Virus record (IMG/VR): IMGVR_UViG_3300018428_000041
Location: 1-47,438 of that record
Length of the DNA stretch: 47,438 nt
Reading direction: 5' to 3' (one strand)
DNA from: a virus
Shown here: positions 37,197 to 46,969 of the stretch, piece by piece
Layout of the letters: the number at the start of each line of letters is the position of its first letter
How positions within the stretch are numbered: the stretch's first letter is position 1
Position numbers and translations under genes: made by a program
The notes under the pieces: generated by a model
Database searches by the model: none
Told to the model about the DNA's origin: nothing
The model's input: only the letters and a program-made list of their open reading frames with translations

Positions 37197-38337
37197 CAGC
37201 TTAGGACTTAGTAATATAGTAAAGGATAAATCAACCTCTACAGCTCAGGAACTTATACAGTTTCCTGCAAGAGTTGTTGATATAATACTTAACGACCAAC
37301 ACCCTGAAGTGTCTGATGGTTCATTAGAAGCATCTGAAGCTCTTGGAGCAATTAAATTTAGACCCTTACACCTAAAGGTAGATGAATCAGATCCTACTAT
37401 ATTAGAAGTTGCTTACCCTATTGATAGTAATTTTAAAAACTACCCACTGTTAAACGAAATAGTATTCGTAACGCCTGCTCCATCTTTAGATAGAGGAGAG
37501 GATGGACAAGTACGAAATACAAGGTACTATTACAAAACTGTAATAAACCTTTGGAACAACCCACATCATAACGCATGGCCAGATCAACTACAAAACCCAG
37601 GCGAACCTGATTTAGGGTATAACTTTGAAGATAAATCTAATGTAGCCCCACTATTGCCATCTCAAGGAGATGTTATTATAGAAGGTAGACAAGGACAAAC
37701 TTTAAGATTTACTGGAACTGATTTTGAGAAAAAATTTGTAGAAGTAAATGATCAAAAACCAATTACCATAATCAGTAACGGAAAACCTGGAGGTGACCCA
37801 AGCACACCGGTGATTGAAAACATAGACGATGACCCGGCATCTATATACATGGTTGAAGATCATACAGTAAAGCTAACACAAGCTAATGAAAAAAGAGATG
37901 CATGGGATAGCGAACCAGATAAAGCAGACGCATATCAAGGTGCTCAAGTTCTTATTAACTCAGGGAGACTATTCTTTAACGCAAAAGAAGAAAGTATACT
38001 ACTATCGGGAACTGAAGCGATTGGAGGAAACGCCAAGACAGTTTCTTGGGACGGTGAAGAGTATGTAGCTCTTGATGCTACTAAGGTTTATCTTGGAACA
38101 GAAGCATTTAATGAAAGAGAACCAGTACTACTTGGGGCAACAACTCAAGACTGGATGAAACAATTATTATCTGAATTAGAAAGGTTAGGTAAAGCATTAG
38201 CAGCAGTAGCACCGGCAGGATCCTCTGCAGCAGGATTAACACAAATCAAGACACATGGAGCTTCTATGGCTGCTCCACTAGCACAGATTAAAAAAGCTAT
38301 AGACGACTTAGATTCATTAAAAGTATTTACAGAGTAG
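37186..38337 (+). CDS. Baseplate spike/hub-like protein with gp5-type OB region
   Basis: The protein contains PRAVVDIILN-like FPARVVDIILND, LHLKVDESDPTILEVAYPID and YPLLNEIVFVTPAPS, the order of OB-fold segments in gp5-like spike proteins, then GDVIIEGRQGQTLRFTG, a pattern frequent in T4-like phage needle proteins. The C-terminal third is Gly/Ala-rich (KALAAVAPAGSSAAGLTQIK). No lysozyme domain is seen. Length 383. Adjacent to gp25- and gp6-like genes, as expected for a baseplate hub. Confidence 0.65.
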   Translation: MKINSLGLSNIVKDKSTSTAQELIQFPARVVDIILNDQHPEVSDGSLEASEALGAIKFRPLHLKVDESDPTILEVAYPIDSNFKNYPLLNEIVFVTPAPSLDRGEDGQVRNTRYYYKTVINLWNNPHHNAWPDQLQNPGEPDLGYNFEDKSNVAPLLPSQGDVIIEGRQGQTLRFTGTDFEKKFVEVNDQKPITIISNGKPGGDPSTPVIENIDDDPASIYMVEDHTVKLTQANEKRDAWDSEPDKADAYQGAQVLINSGRLFFNAKEESILLSGTEAIGGNAKTVSWDGEEYVALDATKVYLGTEAFNEREPVLLGATTQDWMKQLLSELERLGKALAAVAPAGSSAAGLTQIKTHGASMAAPLAQIKKAIDDLDSLKVFTE

Positions 38338-38338
38338 T

Positions 38339-39631
38339 ATGCCGTTTGAAAAGTTTAAACCACCTAAATTACATGGAGCTATCGGTACTCAAATCGGTAA
38401 AGCTCAAGGTGTGATTATTGCTAAGGCTTACAAGACCGTAACTCAAGCTACTAACAAAATGAGAGCTAAAGGGTGTCCACCACCTGATGAGCTTAAAAAA
38501 GTAGAATCACAGCTTAAAGGATTAAGCTCACTATCCGGAACTTTAGTTAGTAATGTAGCAAAGTTTAAATCTATACCGCCTTCAATAAAAGCACCGGTAT
38601 CTGGATTGAAAGCAGCTCTTAAAATTATACTTACACTACCTATACCACAAGCTATCGGTATTCCCCCAGGCCCTCCTGGTGGTTTAATATTTGCACAACC
38701 AGCTAAATTTACAACCAAGTTTGCCGATACTATGAACCTACTAAAAGAGTTTATTGCATCAGCAGAAATAACCGTTGATGCTATAGAACTATCCCTTAAA
38801 CAAATTGACATAGCATCAGCTACAGTAGCTTCTAGAATTAAAGACTTAGAAACCCCAGTTAAAGCTTGTAAAATAAATCAAGTACTAGAAGAGAAGTTAA
38901 CAAAAGAACAAGCCGGTAAACTAGGGCTTTTAGATAAAGACGGAAATTTAATTACCTCTACATTAGGCTCATTAACACTGGAAAAGGATAGTAGTAGGCC
39001 TGCATCAGAACAACTTAAACTAGACCTTAGTAATAAACTAGGGATCGATGTGAACCTTAAAGGGTCTATCAACATAGATGATATAAAAATAGAAGATTTA
39101 GACGAAGGTGATGCATTTAGGTTAACTCCTCCCGGTACCTATAAAACCGATTTAGGTGAAACAAAAGAAATTACAGGTAAAGAAATAGGAGTTTTTGATG
39201 GCAACAAGATAACTATTAATGAAAACGAATCACTTAAACCAGGAGGTTTAACTGGTAAAGCAGTAGCTTTAGCTCAGTTTGAAAACGCTCTTAATAACAT
39301 TTCAGACAGACTTAACGCTATTTCTGACGGACTAGCTCAATCTACAGATTTATCTGTTGAGGAACTAGAAGACTTAAAGGAAGCACTATCAGACATTAAC
39401 GAAGACTTAGTAACTACTGAATCTGAAGCAACATCTGTAGGCGACTTCACCTATAAGGGATACACGTTGAGAATCGTTAGAGATTCCAACTCACCTGCTT
39501 TAGCTCCTAAGCATTTTGCTATAGCAATTAAAGACGGTAAAACAAGATTAAAAGGACCTTCTTCTTTTAGTTCATCAAAAGATGTACTATTAGACGAAAT
39601 AAAATTTAGAATAGACAATCAACTTTCTTAA
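38339..39631 (+). CDS. Probable baseplate/tail structural protein (430 aa)
   Basis: The first 190 residues are helical with a Pro-rich loop (PQAIGIPPGPPGGLIFAQPA). The middle looks linker-like with charged repeats, and the end (about 370-430) is a beta domain (FTYKGYTLRIVRDS). Coiled-coil-like segments (LEELKEALSDINEDLV type) occur around 335-365. No name can be given, but it lies between gp5-like and gp25-like genes with tight spacing, supporting a hub or wedge role. It begins one base after the preceding stop. Confidence 0.55.
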   Translation: MPFEKFKPPKLHGAIGTQIGKAQGVIIAKAYKTVTQATNKMRAKGCPPPDELKKVESQLKGLSSLSGTLVSNVAKFKSIPPSIKAPVSGLKAALKIILTLPIPQAIGIPPGPPGGLIFAQPAKFTTKFADTMNLLKEFIASAEITVDAIELSLKQIDIASATVASRIKDLETPVKACKINQVLEEKLTKEQAGKLGLLDKDGNLITSTLGSLTLEKDSSRPASEQLKLDLSNKLGIDVNLKGSINIDDIKIEDLDEGDAFRLTPPGTYKTDLGETKEITGKEIGVFDGNKITINENESLKPGGLTGKAVALAQFENALNNISDRLNAISDGLAQSTDLSVEELEDLKEALSDINEDLVTTESEATSVGDFTYKGYTLRIVRDSNSPALAPKHFAIAIKDGKTRLKGPSSFSSSKDVLLDEIKFRIDNQLS

Positions 39632-39636
39632 CTTAA

Positions 39637-39644
39637 CTATTTAT
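39637..39644 (+). promoter_or_regulatory. Candidate late promoter (CTATTTAT)
   Basis: CTATTTAT starts 12 nt before the ATG at 39649, in the only gap of the structural genes. A start of transcription at the usual distance would be at the ATG. Confidence 0.5.
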
Positions 39645-39648
39645 ATAT

Positions 39649-40104
39649 ATGAAACTCGATCAATTACGTAAAATTATTAGAGAAGAAGTGCGTACTGCTG
39701 TTAAGGAGGAGTTACAAGACATGTTAAACGAAGCTGTCGAATACGCCTCTAAACCAGATAAGAACGTAAACCTATACAAAGCAGACAAGATAGGCGGGTA
39801 TACTGCTGTTAAACAAAAAGATTTGAAAAGATCTTGGTCTGTAGGTAAAATGAACACTGGAACGGTTCCATTAGAAGAAATGCTAGCTGCTACTAAACAG
39901 AGTATGACCAGAGAAGATTACGGTAATGTTATGGGGACTCAACCACCGACTGCACCTAACTTTGCATCTCAAACAGCTACTAAAATGGGACTAACAGAAG
40001 CTCCATTACCAGGTATAGATATTACTAAGCTACCTTTCATGAATAAAGCTAAAGCAATATTAGACGCTGCAATGGAAAAAGATAAAACTAGAATTAAAGG
40101 ATAA
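39649..40104 (+). CDS. Hypothetical structural-operon protein (151 aa)
   Basis: MKLDQLRKIIREEVRTAVKE begins a long charged helix continuing to LQDMLNEAV, as at the N-terminus of several phage virion-associated proteins. The middle is Gly/Thr-rich and flexible and the C-terminus ends MEKDKTRIKG. Overlaps the gp25-like gene by one base. Probably a baseplate- or tail-assembly protein, by context. Confidence 0.55.
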   Translation: MKLDQLRKIIREEVRTAVKEELQDMLNEAVEYASKPDKNVNLYKADKIGGYTAVKQKDLKRSWSVGKMNTGTVPLEEMLAATKQSMTREDYGNVMGTQPPTAPNFASQTATKMGLTEAPLPGIDITKLPFMNKAKAILDAAMEKDKTRIKG

Positions 40105-40514
40105 TGGCATTTGAAGTTAAAAGAATAGACCCATTAGATTTACAGCCAAGAAAAGCTGTAGGTGTAGAGATACCTTTCTCTGCTAAAAACGTCTTTGCTT
40201 CTAACTATCAAACTAAAGATGCTATAAAAAATAATTTAATTAACTTTTTTTTAACTAATAGAGGCGAAAGATACCTTAATCCAACTTTCGGTAGCTCATT
40301 AAGAGAAAAGTTGTTTGAACAGATAAACAGTAATACTGAGTCTGATATTGAAGGAGTAGTAGATACTGCATTAGAAGTTTATTTCCCTAGAGTAGAAAAA
40401 ATAGATATGCAAGTAAACTCAAATCCGGATAATAATTTAATTTCGTTTTATTTATCATATAGAATAAGCGATACAAATATAGAAGACGAACTTCTTATTA
40501 ATATAGAAGCATAA
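40104..40514 (+). CDS. Baseplate wedge protein, gp25-like
   Basis: The order FSAKNVFASNYQTKDAIKNN, then LINFFLTNRGERYLNPTFGS, then LREKLFEQINS and EVYFPRVEKID fits the GPW/gp25 family (conserved N-x-x-x-x-x-x-x-x-G-E-R and L-x-x-x-L-F/FE). Length 136 matches gp25 (132). It is part of the wedge interface joined to gp6 and the tail tube start. The next gene, gp6-like, follows directly with a one-base overlap. Confidence 0.85.
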   Translation: MAFEVKRIDPLDLQPRKAVGVEIPFSAKNVFASNYQTKDAIKNNLINFFLTNRGERYLNPTFGSSLREKLFEQINSNTESDIEGVVDTALEVYFPRVEKIDMQVNSNPDNNLISFYLSYRISDTNIEDELLINIEA

Positions 40515-42325
40515 TGGCAGAAACTAGAGACATAAGATACATTAACAGAAACTTTGACGACTTTAAGTCACAGCTGATTGAGTATGCAAAAGCATACTTC
40601 CCTGATGCATATAACGACTTTGGCCCTTCGTCTCCTGGACTTATGTTTATAGAAATGGCCGCATATGTTGGGGATGTACTATCTTTTTATCAAGACAATC
40701 AGTTACAAGAAACATTCTTACAACATGCAAAAAATCCTGGCAACCTATATGCGTTAGCATATATGATGGGATATAGACCTAAAGTAACAACAGTAGCAAA
40801 AGCTAACTTAGAAATAACTCAAAAGGTAGACGCAGTAGGAACTGATAATAAACCTAACTTAGACCAAGCTCTTATAATTTCAGAAAACAGTACAATTAAA
40901 TCTACGGCTAAAGGTCAGCAAGTGTTTGTATTAGATGATAAAGTAGACTTTACTTTTTCTAGTTCATATGACCCAACAGAGATAACAGTAGCTACATTAA
41001 CTAATAATGAACCATCAGAGTTTCTTCTAAAAAAATATGCTACAGCAACCTCAGGTAAAATTAAGACCAAAAGTGTTTCTTACACAACATCACAAAAATT
41101 TGCAACAGTAGACATTTCTGATGACAATATAATAGGTATAGTTGATATTACAGACAGTGACGGTAACATTTGGTACGAAGTACCTTTCTTAGGACAGGAT
41201 ACGGTTTTTGTTAGTGAAACTAATACTGCATTAGATAAATCACAAGCACCTAATTTATTAAAACTTAAAAAAGTATCTAGAAGATTTGTAACTAGATTTA
41301 CATCTCAAGGAGTACTACAAGTACAGTTTGGATCAGGTATAAGTACTGAAGATGATAATGAGTTCTTACCTAACCCTACAGCTATTGGATACGGTACTCA
41401 ACAAGGAGTAAAAAGAATAGACTGGGCTTATGACCCATCGAACTTCTTATTTACTAAATCATACGGATTAGCTCCTAGTAATACAACACTAACTATAAGA
41501 TACTTAACTGGAGGCGGTGTACAAGCTAACGCACCTGCCAACACGATAACAAGTATTGATGCAGTAACCACCTCTGGAGTAGATACATCTAAACTTTCAT
41601 CTCTTGCATTTAATAATCCAAAACCTGCACAAGGTGGTAGAGATGGTGATACTGTACAAGAATTGAGAGAAAACTCTTTAAGATCTTTTGCAGAACAACA
41701 ACGTACAGTTACTCTTCAGGATTATACAGTAAGAACACTAGCACTTCCTCCTAAATATGGAAGTATAGCAAAAGCATACGTAACTCAAGACTCGTCTACT
41801 AGAAGTACCGAAACAGTATTAAGTGATAACAGACTAGCTCTTTCTCTTTATGTCCTTGCATATAATAACTTAGGACATCTAGTACCAGCAACCAACTCAC
41901 TTAAAACCAACCTAAAAACGTATCTATCCCAGTTTATGATTATGACTGATGCGGTTGATATAAAAGATGCGTTTATTGTTAATATAGGAGTTAAATTTGA
42001 AATAGTAACGCTTCCTAATTACCAATCAAGAGACGTGCTACTTGCATGTACAGAAAAAATGAAAAGTGAGTTTGATAGAGATAAACTGACAATTAATCAA
42101 CCTATCAATATTTCAAACTTATATACTTTACTTGACAAAGTAAAAGGAGTACAGACAGTAAAATCTGTAATCATAACTAATAAAGCCGGAGGTAGGTATT
42201 CTGAATATGGATACGATATCAACGGAGCAACAAAAAATAACGTACTTTACCCTTCATTTGACCCTTGTTGTTTTGAAGTTAAGTACCCCAATCAAGATAT
42301 AGAAGGAAGAGTAACAACTTTATAA
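40514..42325 (+). CDS. Baseplate wedge protein, gp6-like (BaseplateJ)
   Basis: RDIRYINRNFDDFKSQLIEY, SPGLMFIEMAAYVGDVLSFYQ and NLYALAYMMGYRPK are the gp6-type N-terminal motifs; QGGRDGDTVQELRENSLRSF is the BaseplateJ core and the rest forms alternating strands and helices. Length 603 is close to T4 gp6 (660). It forms the inner wedge ring of contractile tails. Its stop is one base before the next ATG. Confidence 0.85.
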   Translation: MAETRDIRYINRNFDDFKSQLIEYAKAYFPDAYNDFGPSSPGLMFIEMAAYVGDVLSFYQDNQLQETFLQHAKNPGNLYALAYMMGYRPKVTTVAKANLEITQKVDAVGTDNKPNLDQALIISENSTIKSTAKGQQVFVLDDKVDFTFSSSYDPTEITVATLTNNEPSEFLLKKYATATSGKIKTKSVSYTTSQKFATVDISDDNIIGIVDITDSDGNIWYEVPFLGQDTVFVSETNTALDKSQAPNLLKLKKVSRRFVTRFTSQGVLQVQFGSGISTEDDNEFLPNPTAIGYGTQQGVKRIDWAYDPSNFLFTKSYGLAPSNTTLTIRYLTGGGVQANAPANTITSIDAVTTSGVDTSKLSSLAFNNPKPAQGGRDGDTVQELRENSLRSFAEQQRTVTLQDYTVRTLALPPKYGSIAKAYVTQDSSTRSTETVLSDNRLALSLYVLAYNNLGHLVPATNSLKTNLKTYLSQFMIMTDAVDIKDAFIVNIGVKFEIVTLPNYQSRDVLLACTEKMKSEFDRDKLTINQPINISNLYTLLDKVKGVQTVKSVIITNKAGGRYSEYGYDINGATKNNVLYPSFDPCCFEVKYPNQDIEGRVTTL

Positions 42326-42326
42326 T

Positions 42327-43382
42327 ATGGCAGTATATAGAATATATCCTGAAAAAGACACTACAATCTGGTCTAAACCTAACACAGCCGGGCAATACGG
42401 TAATGCTGGTTTAGATGAGATAATAGAGATTCGTTCATACCCTGATGACGATGGAATAGGACGCTCAAGCCGGATACTAACTAAATTCAAAGATCGAGAC
42501 ATAACTAGTGCTATCAACACTAAAGTATCCGGCCCCTATTCCGCTTCTTTACACTTTACTCTAGCTAACGTAAGTGAACTACCGACGGATTACCTACTAC
42601 AATGTCACCCTATCTCATCCTCATGGGATAACGGTACAGGTAGAGTTGCGGATAATCCTATCAATACAACAGGTGCTACCTGGAAGCATAGACTAGCAGG
42701 AGCTACAGGTCAATGGACTTCTCTAGGAGGTGACTATATTTCTGGTTCATACTCTAGTGAGCAAAGACATTTGATGGACTCTGACCATGAACTGAACATA
42801 AACGTTACACCATTCATAGATGCAGTATACTCTGGATCTATTACTAATCATGGTCAATTAATAAAGTTACAAGACAGTCAAGAAAATGAAACTACATCGT
42901 CAATAAAACTACAATACTTCGGGGTTGATACAAATACAATTTTCCCACCGTACTTAGAATTTAAGTGGGATGACTCTTCTTATAGTAGTAGTCTAACTGA
43001 ACTGAGCACAGATATAGCTACTATCTCAATTAAGAATCATAAGGGTAAATATGTAGATTCTGATAAAGTAAGATTTAGATTATCAGCAAGACCTAAATAC
43101 CCTACAAGATCATTTACAACAGGTTCTATATACCTTACAGAGTATAAACTACCTCAAAATACGTATTGGGCTATTAAAGACGAATATAGTGAAGAAATGA
43201 TAATCGATTTCGACACTTCTTATACTAAAGTTAGTGCTGATAATACTAGTAGCTATTTTGATGTCTATATGGATGTACTACAACCAGAAAGATATTATAG
43301 ATTACTTTTAAAAACAACACTTGCAGATAGTAATGTCGTAATAGATAATAATAACGTATTTAAGGTGGTTAGAAATGGCTAA
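42327..43382 (+). CDS. DNRLRE-like virion structural protein (351 aa)
   Basis: AVYRIYPEKDTTIWSKPNTA, followed by NAGLDEIIEIRS, recalls DNRLRE domains (D-x-x-I...N.G....I.I), and the following LTKFKDRDIT and ASLHFTLANV fit its beta-sandwich. The C-terminal half has further strands with Ser/Thr/Tyr-rich segments. Soluble, no enzyme motif. It lies behind gp6 and before a large tail protein, so likely a baseplate or fibre attachment protein. The name of the family is a tentative match. Confidence 0.55.
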   Translation: MAVYRIYPEKDTTIWSKPNTAGQYGNAGLDEIIEIRSYPDDDGIGRSSRILTKFKDRDITSAINTKVSGPYSASLHFTLANVSELPTDYLLQCHPISSSWDNGTGRVADNPINTTGATWKHRLAGATGQWTSLGGDYISGSYSSEQRHLMDSDHELNINVTPFIDAVYSGSITNHGQLIKLQDSQENETTSSIKLQYFGVDTNTIFPPYLEFKWDDSSYSSSLTELSTDIATISIKNHKGKYVDSDKVRFRLSARPKYPTRSFTTGSIYLTEYKLPQNTYWAIKDEYSEEMIIDFDTSYTKVSADNTSSYFDVYMDVLQPERYYRLLLKTTLADSNVVIDNNNVFKVVRNG

Positions 43383-43737
43383 GGATATAAAAATTCAAAA
43401 AACCGTATATAAGAAAGACGCTTTCGGGAAAGTAGTAGACAGCTCGTTTAGTACATTTAAGCAACCTGAACCCGTCGCTATATCTAAAACTATAGATGAG
43501 TTTTTCAAAGACTATGAAGATCTATATTTAGAAATTGCTATAAACGGGGATGAAAAATCACACGAATACTTAGTTGAAAGAAGCAGTGAGCTATTAAACA
43601 TTCAAGATGCTTTAGTAGACATACAACCACTATTAGATGAAATAGCTGATTTAAGACAACAGCTTTTAGAGGCTAATCAAGAAAATATAGATTTAACAAT
43701 AGAAAACGCAACATTACAAGGCGGTGGTGGAGAATAG
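43375..43737 (+). CDS. Coiled-coil structural-operon protein (120 aa)
   Basis: A polar N-terminal region is followed from about residue 66 by heptad-like helices (IQDALVDIQPLLDEIADLRQ, QLLEANQENIDLTIENATL) and a Gly-rich GGGGE end. This looks like a short trimeric or dimeric coiled coil. It overlaps both neighbours by 8 and 14 nt. A connector role is likely; unnamed family. Confidence 0.6.
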   Translation: MAKDIKIQKTVYKKDAFGKVVDSSFSTFKQPEPVAISKTIDEFFKDYEDLYLEIAINGDEKSHEYLVERSSELLNIQDALVDIQPLLDEIADLRQQLLEANQENIDLTIENATLQGGGGE

Positions 43738-46700
43738 TAAATATATAGTAACCCAATTAAATATTGAGAATACATCTTTGGAAGAAAAAGATGAAATTCT
43801 TGTTGGGCCTTACTCTATATCAAATACTTTTGATTCATCCAAAGACTTTATAGACCTACATATCTATACAGTTGAAGAAGAACTATTAAAATCTCAGCTA
43901 AATTATAAAGGATCTGCTCAGTCATTATTAGCAGCAGGTGCAGGACAAGAAGGAGCATCTAATATACAGCTTTCACCAGAACTAGATGCTGTTCAGAACG
44001 GCTTCTCAAACGGTGATGTAATTTTAAAATATAACTTTTTTTCAGATCTATTAAATAAAAAAAATGTACCGACAAGGTATTTTATAGAAAATATATCTGC
44101 TGATAGAACAGAATTACAGCTTCTTACACTTGAAATACCTGACGTCAATATACCGAACCTTGTCAAGTCAGCTAAAAATAGATTACAAAACAATCCCTAC
44201 TTTCAGGAGTTTAAACTTAATTTTGGTAATAATACTGTACTTACTGCATTAAATGTAGATTCATTAGAATATGAAGACGGACAATCTATTGTAGTAAAGC
44301 TTTATGAACCTCTACCACAAACATTAGGAGTAAAGGATATATGTACAGTTTTAGAAATAGTAGCTGATTCAGTACAGTTTCAAGTTGAACTAAAAGAAAT
44401 AGTAGAAGAAATAAAAGTACCCTACCTTAAAGGTCCAAACTTTGATATAGAAGTACTTAAAGATGATGAAAACCCTACTGAGTTTTTTAACTATGATCAG
44501 CTTTTTAGCTACCCTGTCACCGGCTCTTACTATCAACTATATTCTCTATTTAATGAAAAAGGTGCTCAAATAAGTGTAGATCACTCTAACTACTCTGACT
44601 TTATACACTTTTCTAGTGCTGAGGAAAGATTACGTAACTTTAAATATAAATTAGACCTAATTCACAGTTACGAAGACAGTAAAGCATCTATTAAAAGCAC
44701 AGGATACAATAAGCTAGGTATATCAGGTAGTACAGAATACTACGATGGGTTAGTAGAAGGCATAGTTAAAAACTTTGACCACTACGACAGATACCTTTAC
44801 TACGAAAGCAGCTCTTACTCATGGCCTAAATCTAATAGTAAAGCACCGTATTATAATCAGAGAAGCAGTACTAACGAGTCAATTAGTTGGTTTAATAATC
44901 AGCTAACATCTGCATCTAATTTTGACGTTACTAACTACGATGTACTAACTAATGCAGTTCCTACTTACCTAAGAGAAGATTCTGCTAACGAACCTTTATT
45001 AATGTTTGTCCATATGCTAGGACAACATTTTGATAACTTATGGATATACTTTAAATCCGTTTCAAATAAATACGATGCTGATAACAGATTAAATTTTGGT
45101 ATATCTAAAGACATAGTTAGAACAGCAGTAGAAAGCTTTGGTGTTAAGCTATACAATAGTAATAAGAACTTAGAAAACCTATTTTCAGCCTATACTGGAC
45201 AGAACTACGACTCAGGAAGTATTAATGAAGTTATTTCTACATACCAACAGATTACCTCTGGTAGTGGTTTAGAACACTTACAACCAATGCCTCTTGATAA
45301 TTACCAAAAAGAGGTATACAAAAGAATTTATCACAATATACCATTTATTACTAAAGGAAAAGGTACCCATAGAGGATTAAGAGCATTAATAAACTGTTTT
45401 GGTATACCTGATAATATTCTTACTATAAAGCAGTTTGGTGGAACAGCAATTGACAGTAATAGACATTTCTCTAGTCAACAAGCAGTAACAAGTTCTTTCG
45501 ATAAAGTAAGACTTGATAATACAGGAAGTTTAGTTAGCGGAAGCACTCTGTCTCTCTACAGTTCTATTGTAGATAAGACATATGTTTATTCTGATGATGT
45601 TCATACAGTAGAGGTAGGATTTGATATATCAGATACTACAAACGATATAATTCAAACAAGACTTAGTGCGAGCTTTGATTACGATCAATATATTGGAGAC
45701 CCTAGAGATAATTACGAAACAAAATACCTAACGCTCAATAGATTAGCACAAGCAGTAATACAAGGAGAAGAAGACGGAAGTGTCCTTAACTACTGGAACA
45801 ACGTTACTCAAAACTGGGAAAATGCAAACTGGAATTGGAATGATGCTCCATTCACTGCATTTAGAACTGTAGCAGATTTTATTAGATTAGTTAAATTTTT
45901 TGATAATTCTATTTTTAGAACGATAAAAGAATTTATTCCTGCTAGATCTAATATTAACACAGGTGTTGTAGTAAAGTCTCACCTACTACATAGAAGTAAA
46001 ATCAAACAAGTACAAGTTAGTTACGAAAACACCATATATACTGGTAGCTTAACTATCGACCCTATAACAGGATCTTCAGCAGGAGCATTTGATATGACTC
46101 CTAAAGTACCGTTTACAACTAACTACTCTGCTAGTTTCATGTCACCTATAGGATTAGTACCAAGAGATACTATAGACGAAAGCCCAAGGTATACCGGAGA
46201 GTTTAGCGGTTCTTTATTGGTTGCCTCTGACGGTGAGTTGAATAAAGCAAACAATTTTAAAAACCAAGCTCAACCTATCGCTCAGTTCTCTTTAAGAGCT
46301 TTTAACTTCTCACTACCTATACCACTTGCGTGTGATATCATATTAGAGGTAACTAAGGTTGGAGAGTTTTTCCAATTCTCTCCTGTTGGTCCTGGAACAG
46401 TATCTTCTACTTACCCAAGCACTATAGCAGCATCACAAAACACTATATCTGCATCAGTAGATTTCGATACATATCAATTTATAAACGCAGTTGGGGCTCC
46501 TACATACCCTTACTACTTTGAAGGATGGTACGACGGACCAAGCGATATAACAGACACACTTATACAAACTGGTAGTACGTTAACTATTTATAGTGATACG
46601 AACATAACTATTGATCACTACTATGCTCATTTTAGTACTGAACCAGCAAATAGAATAAACTATAGAATAGCTACATTGATAGATGGAGTTGACGGAGCAA

Positions 46701-46969
46701 CTAACACAGGTACATACGGAACAGTTGATGCTGTGTCGATGGTATACCCAACTGTAGTAGCGGCAACAGGTAGCTTTGTACATAGTCAAAACTGGAATCA
46801 ATACGGACAGTTTATTGTAGAGGCTATAGACGGATATCCTGATCATTTTGTCGGGTGGTATGATGCAAATGGAACCGAGTTACAACCAGCATCAGCCGGT
46901 AATACCCTATCAGTAACCTCAGGATCGTTTGCAGGAGTTACAACATTTTATGCAAAATTTGAAGCATGA
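43724..46969 (+). CDS. Large baseplate/tail-fibre-type protein with C-terminal InlB-like repeats (1081 aa)
   Basis: A GTG start (43724, with another GTG at 43727) lies in the previous gene's end. Residues 1-700 are mixed strands and helices with many Asn/Ser/Tyr; NIPFITKGKGTHRGLRALIN and FGIPDNILTIKQFGG (about 543-577) are like segments of T4-like wedge/fibre adaptors. Near residues 930-955 and 1040-1081 occur two F-x-G-W-Y-D ... Y-A-x-F units (FEGWYDGPSD / YYAHF; FVGWYDANGTE / FYAKF), the divergent InlB B-repeat pattern often found in Bacteroidota surface proteins. This suggests adhesion or immunoglobulin-like tips on a virion protein. Receptor unknown. Confidence 0.6.
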   Translation: MVENSKYIVTQLNIENTSLEEKDEILVGPYSISNTFDSSKDFIDLHIYTVEEELLKSQLNYKGSAQSLLAAGAGQEGASNIQLSPELDAVQNGFSNGDVILKYNFFSDLLNKKNVPTRYFIENISADRTELQLLTLEIPDVNIPNLVKSAKNRLQNNPYFQEFKLNFGNNTVLTALNVDSLEYEDGQSIVVKLYEPLPQTLGVKDICTVLEIVADSVQFQVELKEIVEEIKVPYLKGPNFDIEVLKDDENPTEFFNYDQLFSYPVTGSYYQLYSLFNEKGAQISVDHSNYSDFIHFSSAEERLRNFKYKLDLIHSYEDSKASIKSTGYNKLGISGSTEYYDGLVEGIVKNFDHYDRYLYYESSSYSWPKSNSKAPYYNQRSSTNESISWFNNQLTSASNFDVTNYDVLTNAVPTYLREDSANEPLLMFVHMLGQHFDNLWIYFKSVSNKYDADNRLNFGISKDIVRTAVESFGVKLYNSNKNLENLFSAYTGQNYDSGSINEVISTYQQITSGSGLEHLQPMPLDNYQKEVYKRIYHNIPFITKGKGTHRGLRALINCFGIPDNILTIKQFGGTAIDSNRHFSSQQAVTSSFDKVRLDNTGSLVSGSTLSLYSSIVDKTYVYSDDVHTVEVGFDISDTTNDIIQTRLSASFDYDQYIGDPRDNYETKYLTLNRLAQAVIQGEEDGSVLNYWNNVTQNWENANWNWNDAPFTAFRTVADFIRLVKFFDNSIFRTIKEFIPARSNINTGVVVKSHLLHRSKIKQVQVSYENTIYTGSLTIDPITGSSAGAFDMTPKVPFTTNYSASFMSPIGLVPRDTIDESPRYTGEFSGSLLVASDGELNKANNFKNQAQPIAQFSLRAFNFSLPIPLACDIILEVTKVGEFFQFSPVGPGTVSSTYPSTIAASQNTISASVDFDTYQFINAVGAPTYPYYFEGWYDGPSDITDTLIQTGSTLTIYSDTNITIDHYYAHFSTEPANRINYRIATLIDGVDGATNTGTYGTVDAVSMVYPTVVAATGSFVHSQNWNQYGQFIVEAIDGYPDHFVGWYDANGTELQPASAGNTLSVTSGSFAGVTTFYAKFEA

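Noticed and set aside
37186-38337. Tail lysozyme activity of the gp5-like protein
   Set aside because: Only the OB-type and needle-like parts are visible; no lysozyme catalytic motif is present.
38443-39075. Long minus-strand ORFs in the structural region
   Set aside because: They mirror the coding frame of the 38339 gene, have no start context or promoter, and show no protein-like motifs.
1742-43737. Genome-wide recoding of TAG
   Set aside because: Many genes end in TAG right where the next gene or a promoter starts (13452, 17946, 20731, 22372, 38337, 43737), so TAG is a normal stop. Only two in-frame cases stand out.
46580-46846. Minus-strand Cys-rich ORF
   Set aside because: It is antisense to the InlB-like repeat region, and its Tyr/Ser/Cys composition is what reversed Thr/Ala/Tyr codons give.
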